In this document: piece by piece, positions 15,246 to 24,125 of the stretch
Layout: each line of letters starts with the position of its first letter
Numbering within the stretch: position 1 is the stretch's first letter
NCBI RefSeq assembly: GCF_902626525.1
Contig: NZ_CACOFR010000003.1
Span: 1 to 64,000, forward strand
DNA from: an uncultured Prochlorococcus sp.
GTDB lineage: Bacteria; Cyanobacteriota; Cyanobacteriia; PCC-6307; Cyanobiaceae
DNA length: 64,000 nt
Direction of reading: 5' to 3'
Notes under the pieces: model-generated
Seen by the model: only the letters and a program-made list of their open reading frames with translations
The model's database searches: none
Told to the model about the DNA's origin: nothing
Position numbers and translations under genes: made by a program

Positions 15246-16118
15246 TTAAAAAATTATTAATGTTAAGCCCAAAAATAAAAAACATGTGAAAAATATTGTT
15301 TCTTTTGTAATTTGTCTTTCCTCATTTTTAGTAAAAAATAAAGAAATTACTGGAGATGTACTTAGTAAAGCCCAACCTAATCCAAGAGGAAGATTTTTAA
15401 ATACAATTTGTTGTAGCAATATACCTATATTAGTACCTAGAAATATTGAAAACAAAAATCTTTTTTTTTGACTCTTTTCTAAGTTGTTTAAGAAGAAATT
15501 AATCTTAAATCCTTTTAAAGTAAATAAAAAAATTATTGCGCCTAATAATCGAATCTCAGTAGTAAGTAGTGGTGATAAGTTACTTTTTAGGAAAACTATA
15601 CGAGAAAAAAGACCGCCTACAACAGCACATAAAACTGATAAAAAAGGAAATATGTAAATCTTAAAGTTATTTTTTCTTGAAAAAGCAGAGTTTTCTTTTT
15701 TAAATTCAGTCCCTTTTTTGAGAATTATAAAAAGTGAAATAGATACTATTATTATTCCAATCCATGATTTGGAGGTTAAGTTTTCATTAATAAAAATTTC
15801 CCCCGACAAAGCAGCCATTAAAGGAGAAAGAGTTTCTATAGATAGAGTTTTTCTTGTCCCTATTATTTGTAATGACTTTAGATAAAAAGTATCGCCCAGA
15901 CCAATACCTATGATCCCACTAAATAGTAGGGTGAATATGTTTTTCAATTCATTCGCAGAATTTAAATTTATAAAAGCTGGTATGAAGACTAAAAAAGCTA
16001 TTATATTTTTTATTAAATTTATATCTATTGATCTATATTTTAGGGTTTGCGATCGCCAAATAAAACATGCATATGTCCATGAAAAAGCAGCTCCAAAAGC
16101 AGAAAGGATTCCAATCAA
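15246..16118 (-). CDS. EamA/DMT superfamily transporter
   Basis: 290 residues with about ten hydrophobic helices in two similar halves, each with the EamA pattern: GIIGIGLGDTFYLKSLQIIG and LSPLMAALSGEIFINENLT in the first, GTNIGILLQQIVFKNLPLGL and STSPVISLFFTKNE in the second. Such drug/metabolite transporters export amino acids or other small metabolites across the plasma membrane; substrate is not predictable. The start is TTG at 16118, forced by an in-frame stop about 20 bases upstream. A tiny membrane-peptide frame ends 14 bases upstream of it. Confidence 0.8.
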   Translation of the reverse strand: MIGILSAFGAAFSWTYACFIWRSQTLKYRSIDINLIKNIIAFLVFIPAFINLNSANELKNIFTLLFSGIIGIGLGDTFYLKSLQIIGTRKTLSIETLSPLMAALSGEIFINENLTSKSWIGIIIVSISLFIILKKGTEFKKENSAFSRKNNFKIYIFPFLSVLCAVVGGLFSRIVFLKSNLSPLLTTEIRLLGAIIFLFTLKGFKINFFLNNLEKSQKKRFLFSIFLGTNIGILLQQIVFKNLPLGLGWALLSTSPVISLFFTKNEERQITKETIFFTCFLFLGLTLIIF

Positions 16119-16131
16119 AACGAATAGTTTT

Positions 16132-16230
16132 TTATTTTATAAATTGAGTTAAAGCTAAAAAGAATACGTAAATGAGAATTAAAATACCTGGTAAGTATTG
16201 GAATAAAGACTTTAAATTATTTATTTTCAT
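16132..16230 (-). CDS. Tiny membrane peptide upstream of EamA gene (32 aa)
   Basis: ATG at 16230 to TAA at 16132-16134, on the same strand as the EamA transporter. MKINNLKSLFQYLPG precedes one helix (ILILIYVFFLALTQF). It could be a small subunit or a leader peptide affecting translation from the transporter's TTG start. Low confidence because of size. Confidence 0.35.
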   Translation of the reverse strand: MKINNLKSLFQYLPGILILIYVFFLALTQFIK

Positions 16231-16255
16231 GATTAATTAATAATGATTTGAGATT

Positions 16256-16492
16256 TTAGACTGTTTTTTTTCTACTTGGGTATAAACTTTCTAACTTTTT
16301 TCTTCTTTTAACTTTTGCATTAATTCTATCCTCCTTTTCTTTTTTCTTTATTTCATCATTTATTTTGTTTTGCCTGTAACCAAACCAAAGTAGAACCCAA
16401 ATAACGGAAGTTAGTAAAAGAAGCGCAGTGTATTGGCCTGTCATAGGAAAACTGGCCTCTGAATATTTAACGTAAGAAAATAAGAAATTCAT
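16256..16492 (-). CDS. Small membrane protein with long basic tail (about 78 aa)
   Basis: The frame opens at ATG 16510; I prefer the second ATG at 16492 (MNFLFSYVKYSEASFPM), though the start is unproven. One helix (YTALLLLTSVIWVLLWFGYR) is followed by about 40 highly charged residues rich in Lys, Arg and Glu (EIKKKEKEDRINAKVKRRKK), probably a cytoplasmic helix able to bind nucleic acid, ribosomes or acidic partners. Family unknown. Confidence 0.55.
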   Translation of the reverse strand: MNFLFSYVKYSEASFPMTGQYTALLLLTSVIWVLLWFGYRQNKINDEIKKKEKEDRINAKVKRRKKLESLYPSRKKTV

Positions 16493-16659
16493 GTAATTAA
16501 AATAAACCATAAAAATAATGAGTGCGTTGATTTTTTCAAAAACAAAAAAATAAAAAATAAAGACAAATTTTTTTTTGATATTTCATTTTGGATATATTTT
16601 GTAAGTTTTAAGGAATGATTTTTATTTATATCTCCTTGCTATTATTAGGTTATTGAATA

Positions 16660-17922
16660 ATGAAGAATAATTTTTTGGAACCTTTTGATTTGGCTATTAT
16701 TGGTGGAGGCGCTGCGGGCTTTATGACAGCTATAACTGCTGCTGAAAATGGAGTTAAAAGAATAATAATTCTTGAAGGTTCTGCAAAACTTATGGAGAAA
16801 GTAAGGATTAGTGGAGGCGGAAGATGTAATATTACGAATGCAACATGGATACCAAATGAACTAGTTGAGAATTATCCAAGAGGGGGTGTTCGGCTTTTGG
16901 AGTCTTTTAATCGTTTTGCTGCTGGAGATGTCTTTGAATGGTTTGAGAAAAGAGGGCTAAATTTAAAAATTGAAGAAGATCAAAGAGTATTTCCAGTGTC
17001 TAATTCCTCTTTAGATGTTATTGATTGCTTAAGAAAAAGTGCTTTATCAAAAAACGTAGAGATATTGACAAAATTTTTTGTAAAGGAAATTATCAAAACT
17101 CCAAATAATTTATTTAATATTTTTAGTCTTAAAAGGAAAAAAGTAATTTCACAAAATATTATTATTTCTACTGGTGGTAATCCAAGCGGATATAAATTGG
17201 CTCAAAATCTTGGACACAGCATTGTTAAACCTGTGCCCTCACTTTTTACTTTTTCTACAAAAGAACCAAATTTGTCTGAATGTAGTGGGGTATCCATAAA
17301 GGATATAGATATAGAAATAAGATTAAATACTAAGACCTTTAAAAATCGAGGAGATTTGCTGATAACTCATTTGGGTTTTAGTGGCCCAGCTATTTTAAAA
17401 CTTTCATCAGTAGCCGCTAGGGAAATTTTTAACCAAAATTACAAATTTAATCTAATAATCAAATGGTCAGTTTTAGGTTATGAGGAGTTGAAAGAAAAAA
17501 TTAATTATTTAAGATTAAATAAAGGTAAGGTTAATTTAATTAATAGTAGACCTGTTCCATTATTAACAAAAAGATTATGGATTTTTTTATTAAATAAAAT
17601 AGGTATTAGTAAAGAAAAAAAGTGGGCTAATTTAATTGCTGATGAAAGAGACAAAATCATAAATATACTTATTAGGGATAAATATATAATTTCTGGGAAA
17701 GGACCATTTGGAGAGGAATTTGTTACTTCGGGTGGAGTAAAAATTAACGAGGTTAATTTTAAAAGTATGGAGAGTTTAATTTGCCCAGGATTATTTTTTT
17801 CTGGAGAAGTTTTAGATATTGATGGGATCACTGGTGGGTTTAATTTTCAACATTGTTGGACAAGTGGATGGATAGCCGGTAGAGCAGTTTCAAAATTAAA
17901 TAATAAAGTAACAAATCAATAA
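16660..17922 (+). CDS. HI0933/BaiN-like FAD-dependent oxidoreductase
   Basis: 420 residues of the HI0933-like (YhiN/BaiN) flavoprotein family. The N-terminal dinucleotide fold reads LAIIGGGAAGFMTAI, followed by VRISGGGRCNITN, a family hallmark, and the C-terminal flavin-contacting block GEVLDIDGITGGFNFQ. These cytoplasmic enzymes are NAD(P)H-linked flavoproteins whose substrate is unknown in most bacteria. Length and motif order are normal. Transcribed alone, 87 bases before the GAF gene. Confidence 0.88.
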   Translation: MKNNFLEPFDLAIIGGGAAGFMTAITAAENGVKRIIILEGSAKLMEKVRISGGGRCNITNATWIPNELVENYPRGGVRLLESFNRFAAGDVFEWFEKRGLNLKIEEDQRVFPVSNSSLDVIDCLRKSALSKNVEILTKFFVKEIIKTPNNLFNIFSLKRKKVISQNIIISTGGNPSGYKLAQNLGHSIVKPVPSLFTFSTKEPNLSECSGVSIKDIDIEIRLNTKTFKNRGDLLITHLGFSGPAILKLSSVAAREIFNQNYKFNLIIKWSVLGYEELKEKINYLRLNKGKVNLINSRPVPLLTKRLWIFLLNKIGISKEKKWANLIADERDKIINILIRDKYIISGKGPFGEEFVTSGGVKINEVNFKSMESLICPGLFFSGEVLDIDGITGGFNFQHCWTSGWIAGRAVSKLNNKVTNQ

Positions 17923-18008
17923 GTTTATCTTTATTTTTATTAAGTATTCGAAGGAAAAAGTTTTTTAAAGAAACTTTAATTTTAAAGTTTTAATATTGGT
18001 TAAGGTTT

Positions 18009-18728
18009 ATGCAAAATCTTGTATCAAAAAAAGAAGATGAGAAAAGAAGGTTAAAAGCTTTAGCAGAATATAGGATATTGGGAACAAAGCCAGAATCATG
18101 TTATGACGATATTACAAAGATTGCAGCTGAGACCTGTAATGTACCTATTTCCTTAATGACTTTAGTAGACAAAGATAAACAATGGTTTAAATCCAAAGTT
18201 GGACTTCAAATATCAGAGACTAGAAGAGATTGGTCTTTCTGTACACATGCAATAAAAGAAAATAGTCCATTAATTATTCGTGATGCTTACCAAGATGAAA
18301 GATTCATAAATAATCCATTGGTAACAGGAGACCCAAAAATTCGCTTTTATGCAGGTTTTCCTCTTAAAAATAGCGAGGGTAATAAGCTTGGAACTCTTTG
18401 TGTAATTGATAGAAAACCTGGAAATCTAACTACACAACAATTTAATATTATGGAATTATTATCTAAGCAAATAGTTTCTTTTTTAGAGCTTAGAAAAAAG
18501 TCATTAAACTTGTTAGATGCGTTGTCTAATTTGCATAAACAAGAAGGAATTTTGTCTGTTTGTTCATATTGCAGAGAAGTAAAAAATAAAGATGGGGATT
18601 GGATGCATTTGGAAAAATATCTTTCCAAAATTAGTGATATTAGATTTAGTCATGGAGTTTGCGATAACTGCATGGAAAAACACTTCCCAGATGTTATCGA
18701 AGTATGGAATAAAAAAGATTTTTTTTAA
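18009..18728 (+). CDS. GAF-domain protein with C-terminal four-cysteine motif
   Basis: Residues about 20-165 form a GAF domain of the sensor-like kind that starts LAEYRILGTKPESCYDDIT and contains DWSFCTHAI and GFPLKNSEGNKLGTLCVID. Residues 180-235 carry CSYC (C185, C188) and HGVCDNC (C218, C221), a motif also found after receiver and PAS domains in other bacteria and likely to bind zinc. No kinase or cyclase output domain is present. It may be a soluble small-ligand or redox sensor that signals by protein contact. A perfect inverted repeat lies 26 bases downstream. Confidence 0.82.
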   Translation: MQNLVSKKEDEKRRLKALAEYRILGTKPESCYDDITKIAAETCNVPISLMTLVDKDKQWFKSKVGLQISETRRDWSFCTHAIKENSPLIIRDAYQDERFINNPLVTGDPKIRFYAGFPLKNSEGNKLGTLCVIDRKPGNLTTQQFNIMELLSKQIVSFLELRKKSLNLLDALSNLHKQEGILSVCSYCREVKNKDGDWMHLEKYLSKISDIRFSHGVCDNCMEKHFPDVIEVWNKKDFF

Positions 18729-18753
18729 GATATTCAAAAAAGGTATTTTGATT

Positions 18754-18778
18754 CTTAGAAGTATTAATTGCTTCTAAG
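18754..18778 (+). terminator. Hairpin after the GAF gene, possible terminator
   Basis: CTTAGAAG (18754-18761) and CTTCTAAG (18771-18778) form a perfect 8-base inverted repeat with a 9-base loop. No T-run follows on the plus strand, so if it ends transcription it does so weakly or by 3' processing. Confidence 0.35.
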
Positions 18779-18844
18779 TCGATACTAAATTTCTAGACAA
18801 ATTCTTAATTTGGTGGTTAGTATTGTATAAATTTTGACTAGAAA

Positions 18845-19330
18845 ATGTTAATTGGAACTTTATTTACAGGGGAAATTGCTAAAAGTGCTCTAGTAGCTTA
18901 TATCCATTATTTAGGTATTATATTGTGTTTCGGATCTCTATTGTATGAAAGATTGATGTTAAAGGTAGATCTTAGTAGAAATGAGACAATTTCAATGATT
19001 ATTGCCGATGTGGTTTATGGCTTGGCAGGAGTTGCGATATTGGTTACTGGAATATTGCGTGTAAAGTACTTTGGCCAAGGAGGCGATTTTTACACAGGTA
19101 ACCCTTTGTTTTGGATAAAAGTATCTCTTTATATTGTGGTTGGATTGCTTTCTTTGTACCCAACAACAACCTATATATTATGGGCTATTCCATTAAGTAA
19201 GAATAAATTACCTGAAATCCCAGAGAACCTTGTTAAGAGGTTTAGATTTATCATTACTACTGAATTAGTAGGCTTTGCAACAATACCATTATTTGCAACT
19301 CTTATGGCTAGAGGTGTAGGTTTAGGGTGA
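18845..19330 (+). CDS. DUF2214 family membrane protein
   Basis: 161 residues with four hydrophobic helices and the family opening region YIHYLGIILCFGSLLYERL, followed by YGLAGVAILVTGILRVKYFG and FWIKVSLYIVVGLLSLYPT. DUF2214 proteins are small integral membrane proteins common in cyanobacteria and proteobacteria, role unknown. The stop overlaps the GTG start of the next gene (GTGA), so the two are probably translationally coupled. Confidence 0.8.
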   Translation: MLIGTLFTGEIAKSALVAYIHYLGIILCFGSLLYERLMLKVDLSRNETISMIIADVVYGLAGVAILVTGILRVKYFGQGGDFYTGNPLFWIKVSLYIVVGLLSLYPTTTYILWAIPLSKNKLPEIPENLVKRFRFIITTELVGFATIPLFATLMARGVGLG

Positions 19331-19869
19331 AAAATTTATTTCTAGAAAGAAATTGTTTAATAAGTGAGAACAAACTATATAGATGGAGTTTAAGTTATGA
19401 GATTTCTAAATCTACAAAACAAATTATTTTTATTGGCTTAAATCCTTCGTTATCAGATTTAGTTTTTTTGGATAATACAACAAAAAAGATAATCAAAATT
19501 TCAAAAAAGCATAATTATGGGAAAGTAAGATTAATCAATCTATTCGCCCTTATATCAAGTAATCCAAAAAAACTTGTTAATCACCAAAACCCTGTTGGGT
19601 ATCTAAACGATGCTTATATTTATAAAAATTTAAAATACTGGTCTGAAAATAAAAATTGTGACTTATGGTTGGGTTGGGGTAATAATGGGAAGTTTCTAAA
19701 TAGAAATAAAAAAATATCAAAAAGAATAATGCGATTTAATTCAATTAGGAAAAATAACTTTGATAATTCTCTTGGACCGCTTTTAATTAAGAAAACAATA
19801 AAAGATAATCCAATACATCCTCTATACTGCTCAGATAATTCTATTCTCAAAGCTGTGAAAACTATTTGA
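19327..19869 (+). CDS. DUF1643 domain protein
   Basis: 180 residues with the DUF1643 core: FIGLNPSLSD near residue 38, a variant of the family's MLNPSxAD, then RLINLFALISSNPKKL and a later LWLGWGNNGK block. The family is soluble and of unknown function, occurring in bacteria and phages. GTG start at 19327, overlapping the DUF2214 stop by four bases. The C-terminal DNPIHPLYCS block is also family-like (HPLY). Confidence 0.82.
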   Translation: MKNLFLERNCLISENKLYRWSLSYEISKSTKQIIFIGLNPSLSDLVFLDNTTKKIIKISKKHNYGKVRLINLFALISSNPKKLVNHQNPVGYLNDAYIYKNLKYWSENKNCDLWLGWGNNGKFLNRNKKISKRIMRFNSIRKNNFDNSLGPLLIKKTIKDNPIHPLYCSDNSILKAVKTI

Positions 19870-19921
19870 TGTAAAGGTTTATGAGGCAATAAATTTGATT
19901 TTTGTTAAAGTAAGTTTAAGA

Positions 19922-20062
19922 ATGAGTAAAATTATGAGTAACACAAAGCAACTGCAAAAACTTAAAAATTTAAATGTAAAAGCAGAAAAATGCCTTACAA
20001 GAGATGAAGCAAAAAAAATATTGAAAAAGGCTACTAAAGCTCAGAATAAGATAAATTTTTAA
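19922..20062 (+). CDS. Hypothetical small basic protein (46 aa)
   Basis: ATG at 19922 (a second ATG at 19934) to TAA at 20060-20062. It is lysine-rich and helical (TKQLQKLKNLNVKAEKCLTR, then DEAKKILKKATKA), with a pattern reminiscent of short repeats such as the EAxxILxK helix. Soluble. It may bind nucleic acid, but the basic charge is the only support. Confidence 0.5.
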   Translation: MSKIMSNTKQLQKLKNLNVKAEKCLTRDEAKKILKKATKAQNKINF

Positions 20063-20152
20063 ATTCGATTTTTAATTTTTTAGGAATGATCTATAAAATT
20101 TTTACAAATATTTTTTTGATTATTTAGAGTTTTGTATCCTATTTAAATTTTG

Positions 20153-20881
20153 ATGGTTTTTAATGTTATTAAACTAAGAAAATCCGATGATAGATTTTTA
20201 ACAAGAAGGTATTGGCTGCATTCAATGCATTCATTTTCTTTTGCAGACCACAGAGATTCAAAATGGGATAATTTTGGGAATATTAGAGTCATAAATGAAG
20301 ACACTATTTCTCCAAATTCTGGTTTTAATATGCATTCACATTCCGAAATGGAGATAATTACTGTTGTAACAAAAGGTGCAATTACTCATCGGGACTCATT
20401 AAATAATTCAGGAAAAATTTATGAAAATGAAGTTCAAGTTATGTCTGCTGGCACTGGGATTACACATAGTGAGAGAAATGAAGAGAATAAACCCTGTAAG
20501 TTATTTCAGATTTGGATTTATCCCAAAAAAATTAATCTTAAACCTGACTACAAGCAAAAATCATTTAAAAATATTATGGGAGAGAATCTCATTATTGATT
20601 ACTTAGATGGAAAAAATAAACTTTTAATAAATCAAGATATCTCTTTATGGCGTTGTAAATATAAACCTACTAAAGAAAAAAAATTGCCATCAAAAATTGA
20701 TAAATATAATTGGATACAAATAATAGAAGGTAATCTTTTATTAAAAAGTAAAGAGCCTAATTCAAATATATATCTATCATCTGGAGATGGCTTGGGGTTT
20801 GAAGTTATTAATGCTAGAGATATTTCTATTGATTCGGAAAAAGAACTAGATTTTCTTTTATTTTCAATGCCTTCCTTGTAG
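20153..20881 (+). CDS. Pirin family protein (YhhW-like bicupin)
   Basis: About 242 residues. The N-terminal cupin contains the pirin hallmarks RYWLHSMHSFSFADH, NMHSHSEMEIITVV (metal-binding histidines and glutamate) and the block SAGTGITHSERNEEN; the C-terminal cupin is degenerate. Bacterial pirins are iron-binding soluble proteins, some with quercetin 2,3-dioxygenase activity and others regulatory. Start chosen at ATG 20153; a TTG three bases earlier is in frame. The stop lies 8 bases from the convergent next gene. Confidence 0.88.
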   Translation: MVFNVIKLRKSDDRFLTRRYWLHSMHSFSFADHRDSKWDNFGNIRVINEDTISPNSGFNMHSHSEMEIITVVTKGAITHRDSLNNSGKIYENEVQVMSAGTGITHSERNEENKPCKLFQIWIYPKKINLKPDYKQKSFKNIMGENLIIDYLDGKNKLLINQDISLWRCKYKPTKEKKLPSKIDKYNWIQIIEGNLLLKSKEPNSNIYLSSGDGLGFEVINARDISIDSEKELDFLLFSMPSL

Positions 20882-20889
20882 TTTATCTA

Positions 20890-21204
20890 TTACTCATCAA
20901 CTTCTTTATTGAATACATTAAATGCTTGCAAAGCCATGTTAAGGTGAACTTCCATAGCACCAAGAGCAATTAAAGAATTTGGGGATCTATCTTTTAGTAA
21001 ATTATCTTTTCTTTTTGATAACTCGTTAATTACTTTCTTAGTTGAAGCTTCCCAATTGTTTATTAAATCGTCAAATTCTTTTTTTTCTAGGCTTTCTATT
21101 TCGGCTAATTCATCAGAAAAATGAGAATCCTTTTGTGCCTTTAGCATTAAGTAACTTAATTTTTTATGACTTATTGCTTGAGGTAAATTGTTAGATTCAC
21201 TCAT
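20890..21204 (-). CDS. Hypothetical helical protein (104 aa)
   Basis: 104 residues, soluble and strongly helical, with LSYLMLKAQKDSHFSDELAE and later SLIALGAMEVHLNMALQAF. Two conserved-looking hydrophobic helices flank a charged central segment. The pattern indicates a real folded protein, probably conserved among picocyanobacteria, but no named family comes to mind. It lies downstream of murD on the same strand with a 116-base gap. Confidence 0.65.
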   Translation of the reverse strand: MSESNNLPQAISHKKLSYLMLKAQKDSHFSDELAEIESLEKKEFDDLINNWEASTKKVINELSKRKDNLLKDRSPNSLIALGAMEVHLNMALQAFNVFNKEVDE

Positions 21205-21320
21205 TGTTAATAGTAAATTTATAATTAAAATCTAACTAATTAAGTGGATATTTGCTAGATGGGAGACGGTTGTGATGACCGACCTGAAAATTACTTAATA
21301 ATTTTAAGAAAAAAATAGTA

Positions 21321-22727
21321 TTAATTAACCTTTAATTTTTCACTTATTAGTTTTTTGAAATAATCTCCTCGCTCTTCATAATTTTTAAATTGATCAAAAC
21401 TTGAACAGGAAGGTGAGAATAATAATGTTCCACCCTTATTATTTTGCAAATATTGAAAAACAAAATTTATAAGATCTTTGAGTTCTGAAAATTCAAAAAT
21501 ATCTTTTTTAAATCCTTCATTAATAAGCGCCATTTTTAGGACTTTAGAGCTTTCTCCAAAAAGACAAACATATTTAACTTTTTTCTTTAAAACTTTTACC
21601 CATTCAGTGTATTTATTGCCTTTTAATCTTCCTCCAGCAATTAGTATTATTTGACCCTCAATCGAATCTATTCCTGCAATAGATGAATCAAAATTCGTAG
21701 CTTTACTATCATTAATTATTTCCAAATCATTATTTTTATAAATTGTTTCCATTCTATGCGGTAATTGTTTGTAATTAGATAAAGAATATTTAATCTTCTC
21801 TCCAGATAATCCAACTTTTCTTGCTGCTGCAATAACTAATAGAAGATTTTGAAGATTATGCATTCCTTTTAAAGGAAAATGATCAAGTTTGAATAGTCTT
21901 TTTCCTTTTTCAACTATGAATGCTTGATCATCTATCCAATAATCGCATTTAATAAAATTTGATTGATCTAAACTAGTTGTTATCCAAACCCCTTTTGATA
22001 GTTCACTATAGTTATTTCTTAGATTTTCATCGTCATAATTATAAATTCTAAAATCTGATTTTTCTAGTAAGCTTTTTTTTATTTTGAAATAGTTTTCAAG
22101 CGTTTTATGTCTTTCAAGATGATCTTCTGTAAAGGTTGTCCAGATTCCAATATTAGGTTTTACTTCTGGGGATATTTCTATTTGATAACTGCTTAGTTCA
22201 GCAACAACCCAGTCAATTTTTTCGTGTTTTTTAGAGTAAGCATATCTACATAAAGGTGTACCAATATTTCCAGCAAATGGAGCATATAATTTATTCTCAC
22301 ATAGTATATGGCTTAGTAAATGAGTAACAGTAGTCTTACCATTAGTGCCAGTAATACCTATCCAATTTGTGTCTTTTAAAATTTCCCATGCAATATTAAT
22401 TTCTCCAATTACTTTAATTCCATTTTTTTTTAATTTAATAATAGTTTCATGGTCATAAGGTATTGATGGACTAACAACAACAGATTCGATCTCTTTTACA
22501 AAGGGGTGAATTTCTTCAAATAAAAATTCTTTATTTAGAGAAACTAGTATATTAAGTTCTTCCAATTCTGTTTTTGTATTAAAGAATTCTTTCCCATCTT
22601 TACTTTCCCAAACAATTACTTTCTTATCCATGCTTCTTAAATACTTAGCAGCCCAAAATCCAGATTTACCTAATCCAATTACAAGATTAATATTTTTTCT
22701 TATACTTAGATGATTATTATCTATCAT
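21321..22727 (-). CDS. murD: UDP-N-acetylmuramoyl-L-alanine--D-glutamate ligase
   Basis: 468 residues. The N-terminal domain begins [16 protein letters not shown]; the ATP-binding loop is [15 protein letters not shown] near residue 127; the central domain has [12 protein letters not shown]; and the C-terminal domain has [18 protein letters not shown] and ILIAGG. MurD adds D-glutamate to UDP-MurNAc-L-Ala in the cytoplasm during peptidoglycan precursor synthesis. Length and motifs are complete. It is isolated from other mur genes, as is common in Prochlorococcus. Confidence 0.96.
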   Translation of the reverse strand: MIDNNHLSIRKNINLVIGLGKSGFWAAKYLRSMDKKVIVWESKDGKEFFNTKTELEELNILVSLNKEFLFEEIHPFVKEIESVVVSPSIPYDHETIIKLKKNGIKVIGEINIAWEILKDTNWIGITGTNGKTTVTHLLSHILCENKLYAPFAGNIGTPLCRYAYSKKHEKIDWVVAELSSYQIEISPEVKPNIGIWTTFTEDHLERHKTLENYFKIKKSLLEKSDFRIYNYDDENLRNNYSELSKGVWITTSLDQSNFIKCDYWIDDQAFIVEKGKRLFKLDHFPLKGMHNLQNLLLVIAAARKVGLSGEKIKYSLSNYKQLPHRMETIYKNNDLEIINDSKATNFDSSIAGIDSIEGQIILIAGGRLKGNKYTEWVKVLKKKVKYVCLFGESSKVLKMALINEGFKKDIFEFSELKDLINFVFQYLQNNKGGTLLFSPSCSSFDQFKNYEERGDYFKKLISEKLKVN

Positions 22728-22827
22728 TAAATTTATAATTGAATCTATATTAAATGTGTTTGAGGCTTAATTCAATCATGAGATCTAACTTCAATATTTA
22801 TAAAATTCGCCAAATAAAAATTAATTA

Positions 22828-23094
22828 ATGGAAGATAATACTGCAAAATATTGGTTCTCTTGGTTTTATGAAAAGTGGGAGAAAAATGCTCCTGGTGAAT
22901 TAATAGAAAAAGGTTTAACTCCATCTCAGATAGCTGAGCGCTTTGTTAATGAAAACAATGATAATCTTATTAAATTATCAAAAAAAATTGATGAAAAAAA
23001 TTATTATGCCTTAAAGGAGTTTATGAAACTCTCAGAGAGTGAGTTACATATATTGAAGTATTTTTTAAAGTTAGTAAAATTGAAAAATTTATAA
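22828..23094 (+). CDS. Hypothetical protein, paralogue of the gene at 12030
   Basis: 88 residues, soluble and helical. WFSWFYEKW, IAERFVNENND and FMKLSESELHILKYF match in order the 104-residue protein at 12030-12344. It is smaller and lacks that protein's acidic insert. The pair suggests a small family duplicated within this genome. Its 3' end overlaps the convergent SDR gene by six bases. Confidence 0.68.
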   Translation: MEDNTAKYWFSWFYEKWEKNAPGELIEKGLTPSQIAERFVNENNDNLIKLSKKIDEKNYYALKEFMKLSESELHILKYFLKLVKLKNL

Positions 23095-24018
23095 AAAATT
23101 TTTTAATATTTCAAGGCTTTTTTCCCATAAAGCTTTTCTTTCCTTGTTATTAGTGGCAAAAGGAGAGGTAGGGGATAATTTTGGATGACCTCTGAAATTA
23201 AATTTTGGACCATAATGATCACCCCCTCTTACATCTGGGGAAGTAGCGGCAAAAAGTTGAGGTAGAGCACCCATCTCAGCTGATTGAAAAATAGGGCTAA
23301 ATAATTCCATAGAAATTGTTTCTATTAGACTAGGTTTAGGTTTTTGAGCAGTAAAAAGATTTGTTTTTGCTATTCCAGGGTGAGCAGCTAAAGAAAGTAT
23401 ATTTTTGTGTTTTAAGTTCTCATTTAATTCCAAAGCGAACATTACATTTGCCAATTTACTATTGGAATAAGATTCCCATTTGTTGTAGTAGTTCTCTGCT
23501 TTCAGATTTTCCCAACCAACTTTGCCAAAGAATTGTGCACCAGAAGTAACCGTCACTATTCTAGATTCCTCTTTTTTTTCAATAATTGGAAGAAGCTTAA
23601 GGGTCAAAAGCATATGAGCTAAATGATTAACTGCAAATTGTATTTCATAGCCTTGGGCACTTAGTGTTTTAGGCGGATGCATTATGCCTGCATTATTTAT
23701 TAGTAAATCCAAATTTTCAAAATGATCAAAAATTTTGGACTGAACTTCAATAACATTTTTTAAATCTGATAAATCTAATTCTAAAGGTGTAAATAATCCT
23801 TCTGAATTAAAAGCTTTTAGCTTTTTGATAGTTTGATTAGCCTTTTCAATAGATCTACAGGCTATAATTACATGAGCATTTTTTTCGGCTAAGGCTTTTG
23901 CCGTGTAGTATCCAAGACCACTATTAGCACCAGTAATTAGTGCTGTTTTGCCCACAAGATTAGGGATATTAGATGTACCCCAGTTGGAAATTTTAGTTCT
24001 TGAAATAGTGGCATTCAT
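23089..24018 (-). CDS. Short-chain dehydrogenase/reductase
   Basis: 309 residues, classical SDR. The NAD(P)-binding motif is TALITGANSGLGYYTA, followed by ACRSIEKA (NADPH-type arginine), LLINNAGIM, and catalytic SGAQFF plus YSNSKLA (Tyr and Lys of YxxxK). It resembles the retinol-dehydrogenase/WW-oxidoreductase and protochlorophyllide-reductase-like group seen in cyanobacteria, but the particular substrate cannot be read from sequence. Soluble, probably cytoplasmic. Its end overlaps the convergent gene at 22828 by six bases. Confidence 0.88.
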   Translation of the reverse strand: MNATISRTKISNWGTSNIPNLVGKTALITGANSGLGYYTAKALAEKNAHVIIACRSIEKANQTIKKLKAFNSEGLFTPLELDLSDLKNVIEVQSKIFDHFENLDLLINNAGIMHPPKTLSAQGYEIQFAVNHLAHMLLTLKLLPIIEKKEESRIVTVTSGAQFFGKVGWENLKAENYYNKWESYSNSKLANVMFALELNENLKHKNILSLAAHPGIAKTNLFTAQKPKPSLIETISMELFSPIFQSAEMGALPQLFAATSPDVRGGDHYGPKFNFRGHPKLSPTSPFATNNKERKALWEKSLEILKNFL

Positions 24019-24125
24019 TAAGTAAATCTACAAATTGCTTTGGTTTTAAACCAACCTTAAATACTGTCTTAGTGTAAATACTGGAAATAAGTATCGTGAG
24101 ATCTTTTGAAAGGTACTATTTAATA

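Noticed and set aside
17505-17831. 108-codon minus-strand frame in the HI0933-like gene
   Set aside because: Antisense shadow; the plus strand encodes the conserved flavoprotein C-terminus there.
21245-21290. Possible tRNA or small RNA (GGGAGACGGTTGTGATGACC)
   Set aside because: Only a 4-base CGGT/ACCG helix forms; no cloverleaf and no terminator, so support is too weak.
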